Notes under the pieces: generated by a model | Told to the model about the DNA's origin: nothing | Databases searched by the model: none | What the model saw: only the letters and a program-made list of their open reading frames with translations | NCBI RefSeq assembly: GCF_014384885.1 | Contig: NZ_JACRST010000001.1 | Coordinates: 434,001 to 498,000, forward strand | Length of the DNA: 64,000 nucleotides | Reading direction: 5' to 3' | From: Ligaoa zhengdingensis | Lineage (GTDB): Bacteria; Bacillota; Clostridia; Oscillospirales; Ruminococcaceae | In this document: piece by piece, positions 17,271-25,641 of the stretch | Numbering within the stretch: position 1 is the stretch's first letter | Layout: every line of letters begins with the position of its first letter | Translations under genes and position numbers: made by a program

Positions 17271-18356
17271 ATGAATCCCATCAAGATTTGTGTATTGGCG
17301 GGCGACGGGGTGGGCCCGGAAATCACCGCCGAGGCGTTGAAAACCCTCCAAAGCGTCTGCCGGACGCGGTCAATTCCGCTTGATCTCACCGAAGGTTTGA
17401 TCGGCGGCTGTGCGATCGACGCCGAGGGGATTCCTCTGTCGCCTGCCACCGTAGAAAAATGCCGCATGTCCGGCGCGGTGCTGCTCGGTGCGGTCGGCGG
17501 CCCTCAGTGGGACTGTCAGCCGGCCAACCTGCGTCCCGAGGCCGGTCTGCTCGCCATCCGCAACAAGCTGGGCCTGTTCGCCAACCTGCGCCCTGCGCGC
17601 GTCTTTCCTGCGCTGCAAAACGCCTCGCCCCTCAAAAATGAGATTATCGCCCGCGGGGTCGATCTGCTGGTGGTGCGCGAGCTGACCGGCGGAATTTACT
17701 TCGGTGAGAAGGGGCAAACTGAGGTGGACGGCAATCCCTCCGCATACGACAAGATGCTTTACAGCGAATATGAGGTGGAACGCATTGCAAAGGTGGCGTT
17801 TGAGGCCGCGCAGAAGCGCCGCGGCAAGGTCACCTGTGTGGACAAGGCCAATGTGCTGGAGACCTCGCGGCTGTGGCGGCGGGTGGTAGACCGCGTGCGG
17901 GAGCGCTACCCCGAAGTGGAGCTCAATTACCTGTATGTGGACAATGCGGCCATGCAGCTGCTGCGCGATCCCTCCCAATTCGACGTGCTGCTCACTGAGA
18001 ACATGTTTGGCGACATCCTCTCTGACGAATCCGCCATGCTGGCCGGTTCGATCGGTATGCTGCCTTCGGCCAGTACCGGCCACGGCACATTGGGCTTGTA
18101 TGAACCGATCCACGGCTCGGCGCCGGATATCGCCGGAAAAGGGATTGTCAACCCGCTGGCGACCATCCTCTCAGTTGCAATGATGCTGCGCTATTCCTTC
18201 TCGCTCGAGGAGGAAGCGTGCGCTGTGGAACAGGCCGTGGAGGAAAGCCTCGCCTTTGGGCGCACCCCCGACCTCGCTGACCCCGCTTATCCGGCGAAGT
18301 CCACCCAGGAGATCGGCGACTTTGTCGCGGCACGAGCCGCAGAAATTTTAGCTTAA
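17271..18356 (+). CDS. leuB: 3-isopropylmalate dehydrogenase
   Basis: Oxidatively decarboxylates 3-isopropylmalate in leucine synthesis, using NAD. The 361-residue protein has the GDGVGPEI N terminus, the substrate loop with LRPARVFP, the VRELTGGIYFG segment, the catalytic Lys/Asp (VDKANVLE, NMFGDILSD) and the NAD-pocket motif EPIHGSAPDIAGKG. The ATG at 17271 follows GAAAGGG by eleven bases. leuA, leuC and leuD are not next to it, which is unusual; the gene is sandwiched between a phosphatase and a DUF975 gene. Related beta-decarboxylating dehydrogenases (tartrate, homoisocitrate) are less likely given the LeuB-type substrate loop. Confidence 0.93.
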   Translation: MNPIKICVLAGDGVGPEITAEALKTLQSVCRTRSIPLDLTEGLIGGCAIDAEGIPLSPATVEKCRMSGAVLLGAVGGPQWDCQPANLRPEAGLLAIRNKLGLFANLRPARVFPALQNASPLKNEIIARGVDLLVVRELTGGIYFGEKGQTEVDGNPSAYDKMLYSEYEVERIAKVAFEAAQKRRGKVTCVDKANVLETSRLWRRVVDRVRERYPEVELNYLYVDNAAMQLLRDPSQFDVLLTENMFGDILSDESAMLAGSIGMLPSASTGHGTLGLYEPIHGSAPDIAGKGIVNPLATILSVAMMLRYSFSLEEEACAVEQAVEESLAFGRTPDLADPAYPAKSTQEIGDFVAARAAEILA

Positions 18357-18371
18357 CCGAGGCGTTGAACC

Positions 18372-19277
18372 ATGAAACTGAGAAAACAAATTAAACTGAA
18401 TGCCCGCCGGGCGCTGGGCGGCAGTTGGGGAAAAGCCATCTGCCTTCTGCTCATCATCTTTTCTATTTCGCTGATCTTCAGCCTATTGCAGGGGCTTACC
18501 TCCCTGCTTCTGGGTATCCCGGATTTTTCAGATGTCCTGACAACCCCCCAATACTACCTGGACGATGTGATAAACCTTTCGATCCCCTCGTTCCTCATCG
18601 CTGCGGCGTTCACCCTATTCAGCCTGATCGTCAACTCCCCGCTCTCGTTCGGCATCCGCCTTTGGTACTACCGGCTGGCTGGCGGGGACTCGGAGGAGGT
18701 GGCCGCGGTCTTCTCCTTCTTCTCCGGACTGCGCCTGTTTTTCAAAGCTATCTGGCACGATATCAGCCTCTCGGTGCGCCTGCTGTTGTGGAGTATCCCG
18801 TTCGCCCTTCTACCCGGGGGCATTGGCACGTTCGCCCTTTTTCTGCTGTACAACGCCGAACCTACACGGACGGTGCGCCTAGGCGGGTTCCTGCTGCTGA
18901 CGCTGGCCTGTGTGCTCAGTATCCTGGCCGGGCTGTTTTTCTCAATTTTCAGCAAGCGCTATCTCCTGGCACCCTACCTGATTGTGGATAACCCCAGCAT
19001 CAGTGTGCGGCAGGCGTTTCGGACCTCGATCCGGTACACCCGCGGATATAAAAATGAACTGTTTCTGTTTGATCTCTCTTTCCTGCCGTGGGCGCTGCTC
19101 TCCGTCTTGTTGTTGCCTCTGCTTTATGTGGTTCCCTACTATAACGCCTCGCTCGCGCTTTACGCCAAATATCTGGTGGAAAAGGGCAAGCTGAACGAGC
19201 CGGAGGATGAAACGCTCCGTTTTGACCCGCGCGACCCTGTGACCGGCGAAATCCCAGAAATTAATACGGAAGCCTGA
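18372..19277 (+). CDS. DUF975-like integral membrane protein
   Basis: A 301-residue membrane protein with a basic N terminus (MKLRKQIKLNARRAL) matching the DUF975 entry motif and about five or six hydrophobic helices; the C-terminal 40 residues are hydrophilic and acidic. It resembles the gene at 6.1-7.0 kb in plan. The ATG follows GAGGCG and lies 15 bases after leuB, so the two are co-transcribed. Function unknown. Confidence 0.75.
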   Translation: MKLRKQIKLNARRALGGSWGKAICLLLIIFSISLIFSLLQGLTSLLLGIPDFSDVLTTPQYYLDDVINLSIPSFLIAAAFTLFSLIVNSPLSFGIRLWYYRLAGGDSEEVAAVFSFFSGLRLFFKAIWHDISLSVRLLLWSIPFALLPGGIGTFALFLLYNAEPTRTVRLGGFLLLTLACVLSILAGLFFSIFSKRYLLAPYLIVDNPSISVRQAFRTSIRYTRGYKNELFLFDLSFLPWALLSVLLLPLLYVVPYYNASLALYAKYLVEKGKLNEPEDETLRFDPRDPVTGEIPEINTEA

Positions 19278-19291
19278 ACATTTGTAAAATA

Positions 19292-19338
19292 AAAAAGATG
19301 GATAACCGTGAGGAAACCCTCCGGCTGTCCATCTTTTT
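19292..19338 (+). terminator. Intrinsic terminator after the leuB-DUF975 unit
   Basis: Long stem with the GATGGA/TCCATC core flanked by A5/T5, a C/G-rich upper stem, and a T-run, 14 bases after the stop codon. Confidence 0.88.
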
Positions 19339-19510
19339 CTTTATCCATTCTTTCCATTTATGTCACAACCCGATGCGAAATCTTTGTTTGGTTCAATTGA
19401 TTGATAACCTTTTGTCCTTCGGGATGAAAGCGGCCACTCCGCCGGCATCTCATAGGAACACAGTTTCGATTTTCGCTCTAAGAATGGCTTCTGTCAAATA
19501 ATTCTGCGCG

Positions 19511-19756
19511 TTAGAGGTCCTTCATACGTTCAAGACACTCTTTGCAGACATTTTTGCCTTTAAATGTCACAATATCCCCTGCATTGCTGCAGAAAATACA
19601 GGCAGGGGCATACTTTTTCAGAATGATCTGATCCCCGTCCACATAGATTTCAAGGGAGTCTTTTTCTTTAATGTCCAACGTATTGCGCAGTTCTTTGGGC
19701 AACACAATGCGCCCCAGCTCGTCCACTTTTCTTACGATTCCTGTAGATTTTATCAA
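19511..19756 (-). CDS. AbrB/SpoVT-type transcriptional regulator with Cys-rich C terminus
   Basis: An 81-residue DNA-binding protein. The N-terminal swapped-hairpin domain is nearly identical in pattern to AbrB (STGIVRKVDELGRIVLPKELR..L.I.EKDSLEIYVD). The C terminus carries two CxxC pairs (CIFC and CKEC), a putative zinc ribbon in place of the AbrB multimerisation domain. In Bacillus, AbrB controls the transition to stationary phase and sporulation; a similar role fits the adjacent divergent spmAB. Start is TTG at 19756 with GGGGG nine bases upstream. Confidence 0.92.
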   Translation of the reverse strand: MIKSTGIVRKVDELGRIVLPKELRNTLDIKEKDSLEIYVDGDQIILKKYAPACIFCSNAGDIVTFKGKNVCKECLERMKDL

Positions 19757-19800
19757 AATGATTTTCCCCCTTTTTTCGACATTGTCGATTTTCTAATTTT

Positions 19801-19829
19801 AATATAGCGTAAACTAGAAAACATGTCAA
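19801..19829 (-). promoter_or_regulatory. Sigma-A promoter of the AbrB-type gene
   Basis: TTGACA (19824-19829), 17-base spacer, TATATT (19801-19806). The surrounding sequence is very AT-rich, as expected for AbrB-type targets including itself. Confidence 0.87.
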
Positions 19830-19887
19830 ATACTAGAATATAAATTTCTAATAATTTTTTCTTCAAAATTTAAGTTTAACAAATTAT

Positions 19888-19916
19888 TCATATTCTGTCA
19901 TTTCGTATCATATTCT
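19888..19916 (+). promoter_or_regulatory. Candidate sigma-E-type promoter of spmAB
   Basis: TCATATT (19888-19894), 14-base spacer, CATATTCT (19909-19916) resembles the sporulation sigma-E consensus, and spmAB is sigma-E dependent in Bacillus. The 10-mer CATATTCTGT occurs twice, 20 bases apart, which is what creates both boxes. Confidence 0.45.
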
Positions 19917-19951
19917 GTAGCCAAGAGTACAATTGAGGAGTTGAAACCGCC

Positions 19952-20578
19952 ATGATGACCTGGATCTTCAGCGGAATGATCCTGCTTTCGGTCGTACTGG
20001 GAATCGCCAACGGGCGCATTGGGGAAGTGTCCGCCGCCGCGCTGAGCGAAAGTGGGAAAGCAATCACCCTGGTGATCGGCCTGGCCGGCGTGATGTGCCT
20101 GTGGAGCGGCCTGATGAATGTCGCAGAGAAATCGGGACTGACCCAAAAATTCAGCCGCTTTTTTTCTCCCGTCCTCCGTCTGCTGTTCCGCGGCCTGGAC
20201 CCTGACAGCCGCGCAGCAAAGGCTATCTCGATGAATGTCGCCGCCAACCTGCTGGGCCTGGGCAACGCGGCCACCCCGCTGGGTATCGCAGCAATGCGCG
20301 AACTTGAGCTGCTTAACCCCACCCCCTCTGTGGCAAGCAATTACATGATCACCTTTGTGGTGCTCAACACTGCAAGCCTTCAGTTGATTCCAACCACCAC
20401 CGCCGCGCTGCGCTTGCAGGCAGGGGCCGCCGCTCCGTTTGACATCCTGCCGGCGGTTTGGGTCACCTCGATCTGTTCTGTGATCTCGGTGTTGGTGATG
20501 GCGAAACTGCTCTCTCACACCACGCGCAACGGTTTGCCAGAGCTCGCACGGCCGCGCCGGGGAGGTGCACATGGCTAG
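19952..20578 (+). CDS. spmA: Spore maturation protein A
   Basis: A 208-residue membrane protein of the nucleoside transporter/SpmA group, needed for proper spore core dehydration in Bacillus. It shows several hydrophobic helices, the conserved GLMNVAEKSGL segment, and the NAATPLGI motif. ATG at 19952 follows GAGGAG by eleven bases. It overlaps spmB by eight bases. Its presence shows that the organism has, or recently had, a sporulation programme. Confidence 0.93.
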   Translation: MMTWIFSGMILLSVVLGIANGRIGEVSAAALSESGKAITLVIGLAGVMCLWSGLMNVAEKSGLTQKFSRFFSPVLRLLFRGLDPDSRAAKAISMNVAANLLGLGNAATPLGIAAMRELELLNPTPSVASNYMITFVVLNTASLQLIPTTTAALRLQAGAAAPFDILPAVWVTSICSVISVLVMAKLLSHTTRNGLPELARPRRGGAHG

Positions 20579-21092
20579 ACTCTCTGACTACATCATCCCC
20601 GCCGTGATGGGCGGGATTTTATTTTACGGGCTGTTCCGTCGGGTGGACGTGTTCGGAAGTTTCCTGGACGGCGCCAAAGAAGGTCTGATGACTTCGATGC
20701 GCATTATGCCCGCGCTGGTGGCGCTGATGACCGCTGTGGGGATGTTCAAAGCGTCGGGGGCGCTGGATATCCTAACCTGGGTTCTCTCCCCTGTGGCCTC
20801 CCTGTTGCAGCTTCCGCGCGAGGTGCTGCCGCTGGCGATCCTGCGGCCGATCTCGGGTAGCGGCGCTATGGCGATTTTTCAGGATATCCTGCAAAGCTAC
20901 GGCCCGGATACCACGATCGGTCGGGTAGCCAGCGTGATGCAGGGTTCCACCGAGACTACATTTTACACAATTGCGGTCTACTACGGAGCGACGCAGGTAC
21001 AGAAGACGCGCCACACCCTCCCCTCTGCACTCACCGGCGATCTGGTGGGGTTTGTGATGAGTGCCCTCATGGTTCGATTGATTTTTTCATAA
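20571..21092 (+). CDS. spmB: Spore maturation protein B
   Basis: A 173-residue membrane protein that works with SpmA. It begins MARLSDYIIPAV and has the conserved RPISGSGA motif and the GSTETTFYT segment typical of this family. The ATG at 20571 has GGAGG five bases upstream, inside the end of spmA, so translation is coupled; an in-frame GTG six bases earlier is not needed. No clear terminator follows; about 170 bases of AT-rich sequence lead to the small XRE gene. Confidence 0.93.
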   Translation: MARLSDYIIPAVMGGILFYGLFRRVDVFGSFLDGAKEGLMTSMRIMPALVALMTAVGMFKASGALDILTWVLSPVASLLQLPREVLPLAILRPISGSGAMAIFQDILQSYGPDTTIGRVASVMQGSTETTFYTIAVYYGATQVQKTRHTLPSALTGDLVGFVMSALMVRLIFS

Positions 21093-21270
21093 CGCATGAT
21101 AATATTTGAAACAATTCCAATATTTAACATAATAATATTTTACAAGACATTTTTCCCTTTGTCAAGAAACAAAGTGACAAAACCAATCATATTTATTGCA
21201 TTTTCTGTCATTTATATGATATTAATTTCGAGGTAAACTTATAAATAGTTATAATTTAGGGGATGATGAA

Positions 21271-21495
21271 ATTAAAAATATAGATCGTATCAAAAAAGTT
21301 GGATTGAAGATCGCATATTATCGCAATCTTCGTGAACTGAGCCAGGAGGAGCTTGCCTCCATGGTTTTCTTATCGCGCGAACAGATCAACCGCATCGAAT
21401 CACCGAACGGAAAATCCTTTACCAGTGTCGATACGCTGTTTTGCATCGCAGATGCGTTGGAAATCGATATCCGCCGCCTATTCGACTTTGAATAA
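21271..21495 (+). CDS. Small XRE-family DNA-binding protein, start codon uncertain
   Basis: A compact Cro/CI helix-turn-helix protein (YRNLRELSQEELASMVFLSREQINRIE) of 63-75 residues with no other domain. The frame is open upstream to 21226, yet it contains no ATG or GTG. The first conventional option is TTG at 21304, which has no good ribosome binding site and cuts close to helix 1. An ATT at 21271 has AGGGG eight bases upstream and would give the usual N-terminal extension (KNIDRIKKVGLK). I use the ATT here, with reservation. It may control spmAB, with which it shares an upstream motif. Confidence 0.7.
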   Translation: MKNIDRIKKVGLKIAYYRNLRELSQEELASMVFLSREQINRIESPNGKSFTSVDTLFCIADALEIDIRRLFDFE

Positions 21496-21535
21496 CCGGT
21501 CAGCATTCAGCGGATCCATCCCCACAGATAGTCAG

Positions 21536-21571
21536 AAAAGCGGTGCAGCCAGGAGGCTGTGCCGCTTTTTT
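21536..21571 (+). terminator. Intrinsic terminator of the small XRE gene
   Basis: Thirteen or more pairs with two G-U wobbles, AGGA loop (21551-21554), followed by six T residues. Confidence 0.9.
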
Positions 21572-21583
21572 CAGAATGTAAAA

Positions 21584-21613
21584 GGGAGCACCATTATAAA
21601 AATGGTGCCCCCT
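21584..21613 (-). terminator. Terminator downstream of the ferredoxin gene
   Basis: Stem of about 11 pairs with one bulge around an ATAAA loop; on the minus strand TTTT follows. It lies about 130 bases after the ferredoxin stop. Confidence 0.7.
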
Positions 21614-21740
21614 CTTGCGAATTCTGTTTTAGATCCATGCGCCGCAACCCTTCACAACGGGTCTTGTCCCAAATAGAACCAAAACCTCCTCCTGAGCGGG
21701 CGGCGCAAGCATCCCCTGCCGTTTGTCACATGTACAGAAC

Positions 21741-21911
21741 TTACGCCTCGTGGGGAGCTCCGACCGGGCAAACACCCTCGCACGCGCCGCAGCTGATGCA
21801 AGTATCCGGATCGATCACATATTTGCCATCGCCAGCGGAAATCGCGGAAACAGGGCATTCAGCCTCGCACGCGCCGCAGTTCAGGCACTCATCACTGATG
21901 CAATATGCCAA
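21741..21911 (-). CDS. 2[4Fe-4S] ferredoxin, clostridial type
   Basis: A 56-residue electron carrier. Two complete cluster motifs CxxCxxCxxxCP are present (CLNCGACEAECP and CISCGACEGVCP), as in clostridial ferredoxins that serve pyruvate:ferredoxin oxidoreductase and hydrogenases. Translation starts at TTG (21911) with GGAGG eight bases upstream; the frame reading from 21983 crosses the promoter. It has its own promoter (21942-21969) and a terminator, so it is probably a single-gene unit. Confidence 0.95.
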   Translation of the reverse strand: MAYCISDECLNCGACEAECPVSAISAGDGKYVIDPDTCISCGACEGVCPVGAPHEA

Positions 21912-21941
21912 TGGTAACACCTCCAAAAAAGATTCAAGATC

Positions 21942-21969
21942 ATTGTACCACAGTTTGCAAAATTTGCAA
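21942..21969 (-). promoter_or_regulatory. Promoter of the ferredoxin gene
   Basis: TTGCAA (21964-21969), 16-base spacer, TACAAT (21942-21947) with a TGG extended -10. Confidence 0.75.
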
Positions 21970-22008
21970 CCGTAATTGTGCAATTAATCTAAGAAAAATC
22001 GGCGCGGC

Positions 22009-22872
22009 TCATTTTTCCTCCCGCCCCTTGTGGGTGGAGTTGTCGCCGCGCTCCCCGCGGGACTGGTCGCGGATCACCTTGACCTGATCCTTGGTGAAGG
22101 TGCGCGCGGCGCCGTCCGATTTGTCGATCTTGACCTTGAGGATGCCGGTGAGCAGATTTACCTCCACCACCGTACCGCGCCCTTCCGGCGTATTGACCGC
22201 CGCCCCTTGCTTGGGGGTGCGGCGCAGCAGGTCCTCATAGGCCTCCTGTTCATATTTGAGGCAGCACATCAGCCGCCCGCAGGTGCCCGAAATTTTGGTG
22301 GGATTGAGCGACAAGCCCTGCTCCTTGGCCATCTTGATGGACACCGGCTGGAACTCCCCCAGGAAGGTGGAGCAGCAGAACGGTCTACCGCAGATGCCCA
22401 GCCCCCCCAGCATCTTCGCTTCATCGCGCACGCCGATCTGCCGCAGCTCAATGCGGGTGCGGAAAACCGACGCCAAATCCTTGACCAGATCGCGGAAATC
22501 CACCCGGCCGTCGGCGGTGAAATAGAACAAGATTTTGTTGTTATCGAAGGTGTATTCCACATCCACTAGCTTCATATCCAGCTTGTGCGCCGCGATCTTG
22601 GCCTCGCAGATGGAAAACGCCTGCTGCTCCCGCTGCCGGTTGCGTTCGATCTGCGCCAGATCGTCGCTGTTGGCCGCGCGGATCACTTTTTTGAGCGGCT
22701 TGGGGGTCTCGCCGTCCTCGATGGTGCGCAGCGGCATCGCCACCTCGCCGCACTCCACGCCGCGTGCGGTCTCCACGATCACGCACTGACCCATCTCCAG
22801 GTCGAGCCCGTCCGGATCGAAGTAATAGACCTTGCCGACATTTTTAAAACGAACTCCAACGATATTTGCCAT
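22009..22872 (-). CDS. ricT: PSP1 domain protein RicT (YaaT)
   Basis: A 287-residue PSP1-domain protein. In Bacillus, RicT with RicA and RicF forms a complex carrying Fe-S clusters that affects RNase Y-dependent mRNA processing and sporulation phosphorelay. The cysteine motifs that bind the cluster are present (CGRPFCCSTFL and CGRLMCCLKYE). The ATG at 22872 follows GGAGG by six bases; 54 upstream codons are non-coding. It lies 44 bases downstream of holB, the same order as in Bacillus. Confidence 0.94.
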   Translation of the reverse strand: MANIVGVRFKNVGKVYYFDPDGLDLEMGQCVIVETARGVECGEVAMPLRTIEDGETPKPLKKVIRAANSDDLAQIERNRQREQQAFSICEAKIAAHKLDMKLVDVEYTFDNNKILFYFTADGRVDFRDLVKDLASVFRTRIELRQIGVRDEAKMLGGLGICGRPFCCSTFLGEFQPVSIKMAKEQGLSLNPTKISGTCGRLMCCLKYEQEAYEDLLRRTPKQGAAVNTPEGRGTVVEVNLLTGILKVKIDKSDGAARTFTKDQVKVIRDQSRGERGDNSTHKGREEK

Positions 22873-22916
22873 GTATTTCCTCCCACAGGACCGGCCGACA
22901 GCCGGCCCGTTTCTTT

Positions 22917-23891
22917 TTAACGATTCAGCGCGCTTTTTATCTGGGAACACAGCCACACCGAAGCGAGCGGATAGCCCATGTTCTGCTCCATCATCTGCAA
23001 CGCTGCCTCTATTATAGCAACAATCCGTTCGCACTGCAATGCGGAGATTCCCGAACCCAGCGCATCCCGCCGCTGCTCCGGGAGATATTTGCGCCGCAGC
23101 AGGTCGGCGAACACAGCTTTTACCCGGCGCAGACAGGCGCGAAAGCTGTCCTTATCGTTTTCAAATGCGGCGAGCTGCTCCAACAGGTCGTATTCGGTGC
23201 CCTGCACCGCAGCTTTGGCGATGGCGTCCGCTCCGTCTACAATCCGGCGGAATCCGGCGTCGCCCAGGCTGGCAGCCGCACGGCCGATGTTCCCATCGAA
23301 CACATCGGCGGCCAGGCGGTACTCCTCCTCGCCGTGTCCGGGCGCCAGCTCGTGCAGCACCTGTTCACACAGCGCGGGTGGCGGGTTCTCGATGCGCACC
23401 AGGGTCACACGGGAAAGGATAGTCTCGAGCAGGGCGGAGCGGTTTTCGCAGGTGAGGACAAACACCACCCCTTTGGGCGGCTCCTCCAGCACCTTGAGCA
23501 GCGCGTTCTGCGCCTGCACCGTCATATTTTGCGCATCGGCCAGGATATACACCTTGCGCTCGGCCTCGTTGGGCCGCACGCTTGCCGACGAGCGGATCTC
23601 GCGGATGGCGTCCACATTCAGGTTCTTGGCCGACTCCCCGCCGTCGATCAGCCGGATGTCGGGGTGGACGCCCTCCATCGCCTTGGCGCAGTGGCGGCAA
23701 ACGCCGCAGGGGCGCTCCTCCCCGGAACAAACAGCGGCGGCGGCAATCAGGCGCGCAAAGGTCTTTTTGCCCGCTCCACTCTCCCCCTCCAAAAGCACTG
23801 CATGAGGCAAACGCCCGCCTTTCCAGCCCAAGGCGAGCGTTGCTTTTGCTTTTTCATTGCCATAAAAGGCTTGTAACAATCGGTTGTTCAT
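22917..23891 (-). CDS. holB: DNA polymerase III subunit delta-prime
   Basis: Clamp-loader subunit that helps place the beta clamp on DNA. The 324-residue AAA+ protein has a P-loop-like GESGAGKKT (about residue 36), the zinc-binding cysteines (CSGEERPCGVCRHC), and the conserved QNALLKVLEEPP sensor region. It starts eight bases after the darA stop with no good ribosome binding site of its own, so translational coupling is likely. Part of the yaaO-yaaQ-holB-ricT order. Confidence 0.94.
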   Translation of the reverse strand: MNNRLLQAFYGNEKAKATLALGWKGGRLPHAVLLEGESGAGKKTFARLIAAAAVCSGEERPCGVCRHCAKAMEGVHPDIRLIDGGESAKNLNVDAIREIRSSASVRPNEAERKVYILADAQNMTVQAQNALLKVLEEPPKGVVFVLTCENRSALLETILSRVTLVRIENPPPALCEQVLHELAPGHGEEEYRLAADVFDGNIGRAAASLGDAGFRRIVDGADAIAKAAVQGTEYDLLEQLAAFENDKDSFRACLRRVKAVFADLLRRKYLPEQRRDALGSGISALQCERIVAIIEAALQMMEQNMGYPLASVWLCSQIKSALNR

Positions 23892-23899
23892 CTCAGACT

Positions 23900-24223
23900 T
23901 TACAGCTTTTCAAATTTTTCGACGTTCAGCACGAAGATGGTCGCGCCGCCCACCGTGACTTCCACCGGAAAGGAGGTGCACATCCCCACGCCATAGGAGG
24001 CAGAGGAGGGTACCATCTGTTTGCGCTTCTTGCTGTAGGTACCCACGATATCAATGACCGTATCGACCTTTTCGTCATCAGTACCCACCAAAAAGGTGGT
24101 GTTGCCGCTCATCAGGAAGCCGCCGGTGGTGGCGAGCTTCGTGACCGAAAAGCCGGCCTTGGTCAGCTCCGAGGACACGATTGAACCATCGTCGCTCGAT
24201 ACAATTGCAAGAATCAGTTTCAT
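23900..24223 (-). CDS. darA: Cyclic-di-AMP receptor (DarA/PstA, YaaQ)
   Basis: A 107-residue PII-like protein that binds cyclic-di-AMP. It shows the family start (MKLILAIVSSDDG), the TKLATTGGFL segment and the long T-loop region ending in GVGMCTSFPVEV. The partner of the receptor is unknown in general. AAGGAGG precedes the ATG. Located directly upstream of holB, as in Bacillus (yaaQ), but tmk and yaaR of the Bacillus cluster are missing. Confidence 0.95.
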   Translation of the reverse strand: MKLILAIVSSDDGSIVSSELTKAGFSVTKLATTGGFLMSGNTTFLVGTDDEKVDTVIDIVGTYSKKRKQMVPSSASYGVGMCTSFPVEVTVGGATIFVLNVEKFEKL

Positions 24224-24281
24224 CAGAATACCTCCTTGTCGGTCGAATCGCCGCGCTGCGGCTGTTTTGGTTTTTCCACCT

Positions 24282-25640
24282 TTATAATATCACTTTTACG
24301 ATCGAGTTTCCACTTGTTTTCAAAAGATTCACCGCGTCGCGGTTAATTTTTTCTCCCGGCATGACCACCGGGATACCCGGCGGACAAGGGCAGACCATCG
24401 AAGCTGCCACCCGCCCCTCGCTGTTTTCCACCGGGACGGTTTCGCTCGGTGCGAAGATTGCGTCGCGCAGGGAAAGCGCCGCTTCCAAGCGCGGCACCGG
24501 ATAATACTCCTCCCCCCCTACCGAAGGCAGATCCCAAGCATTTAAAAACTTACTCACCCGCCGGTAGTCCCCGCCGGTGTTTTCAGGGCTGGCCATCAGC
24601 ACCGCCCAATGTCCGCTGACATATTCAGGCTCGATACCCGCTTCGCGCAGGCGCGCGCCGAATTCCGCGCCGGTGAGCCCCCAGTTGTAGACCGAGAGCA
24701 CCAGCTTGGTATAATCGCGCGGGCCGGTCAAGGGTACGAACCCCTTTTGCACCGCGAGCTGCTCCAGCTCCTTGACCCGGTCGCGCACCGCGGCGAATTC
24801 CTCCGCCACATGTCCGCACTCCAGGTAGGCGGCGCAGCGGTCGATCGAAAGCAGGATCAGATAGCTCGGGCTGGTGGAGCCGAACAGCGCCATCTTCTGT
24901 TTGGCCGCCGGTATGTAGCGCGGGTTGCCGATGTGCAGCAGCGCCCCGCCGGTGAGCACAGGCAGGGTTTTATGCAGCGAATCGCAGCAGAGGTCCGCCC
25001 CCAGATCGATGGGGTGCAAACTGGGCGTTTGAAACTTCAGATGAGCGCCGTGGGCGTTGTCCACCAGCAGCGGCACGCGGTAGAACCGGCAGATGCGGGC
25101 GATCTCCCCGACGTCGCTGAGCACCCCGAAGTAGTCCGGGCTGGTGATGTACACCGCGCAGACCCCCGCGTCCCCGCGCAGGCACTCCTCCACCTCCTCC
25201 GGACGGATGCGCCCGCCCATGCCGCAGCCCGCGGCGCCGTCCGGGTAGATCCATACCGGGGTGAGCCCCAGCAGCGCCATCGCACTGACAGCCGACGTGT
25301 GCAGGTTGCGCCCTGCAAGCACCCGACCGCCCGGCTTCGCCACCAGCGCCAGCATCGTCTGGATGCAGAGCGTCGCCCCACCCGCCGAGAGCAGGGTGCG
25401 CTTGGAGCCGTACAGCTTGGCATAGGCCTCCTCCAGCGCGCGCAGCGCGCCGTCCGCCTCGTACAGGCTATCTGCGCCCTCCACCTCAGTGATATCGTAC
25501 CGCTCTGCTCCGCCAAACGGCAAACGCTCGCCGCTGCGGTTCGCGGGGAAGCCCTTGTGCCCCGGCATGTGAAAGCGGGACGCATCCCGCGCCAGATAAG
25601 CGGAAACCGCTTTAAAAAGCGGCGTCTGTTTTTCCATCAT
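24282..25640 (-). CDS. Orn/Lys/Arg decarboxylase-like PLP enzyme (YaaO/SpeA type)
   Basis: A 452-residue fold-type I PLP protein of the short, N-terminal-wing-less form found in Firmicutes (like B. subtilis YaaO/SpeA). Visible are the FHMPGHKG entry motif, the cofactor-site segments SAGGATLC, DNAHGAH, and the Schiff-base Lys in DSLHKTLPVLTG (about residue 224). Which amino acid it decarboxylates cannot be read; arginine or lysine are the family's usual substrates. Start at ATG 25640 (a second ATG follows directly), just after the stop of the upstream gene, so the pair is coupled. Confidence 0.85.
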   Translation of the reverse strand: MMEKQTPLFKAVSAYLARDASRFHMPGHKGFPANRSGERLPFGGAERYDITEVEGADSLYEADGALRALEEAYAKLYGSKRTLLSAGGATLCIQTMLALVAKPGGRVLAGRNLHTSAVSAMALLGLTPVWIYPDGAAGCGMGGRIRPEEVEECLRGDAGVCAVYITSPDYFGVLSDVGEIARICRFYRVPLLVDNAHGAHLKFQTPSLHPIDLGADLCCDSLHKTLPVLTGGALLHIGNPRYIPAAKQKMALFGSTSPSYLILLSIDRCAAYLECGHVAEEFAAVRDRVKELEQLAVQKGFVPLTGPRDYTKLVLSVYNWGLTGAEFGARLREAGIEPEYVSGHWAVLMASPENTGGDYRRVSKFLNAWDLPSVGGEEYYPVPRLEAALSLRDAIFAPSETVPVENSEGRVAASMVCPCPPGIPVVMPGEKINRDAVNLLKTSGNSIVKVIL

Positions 25641-25641
25641 A

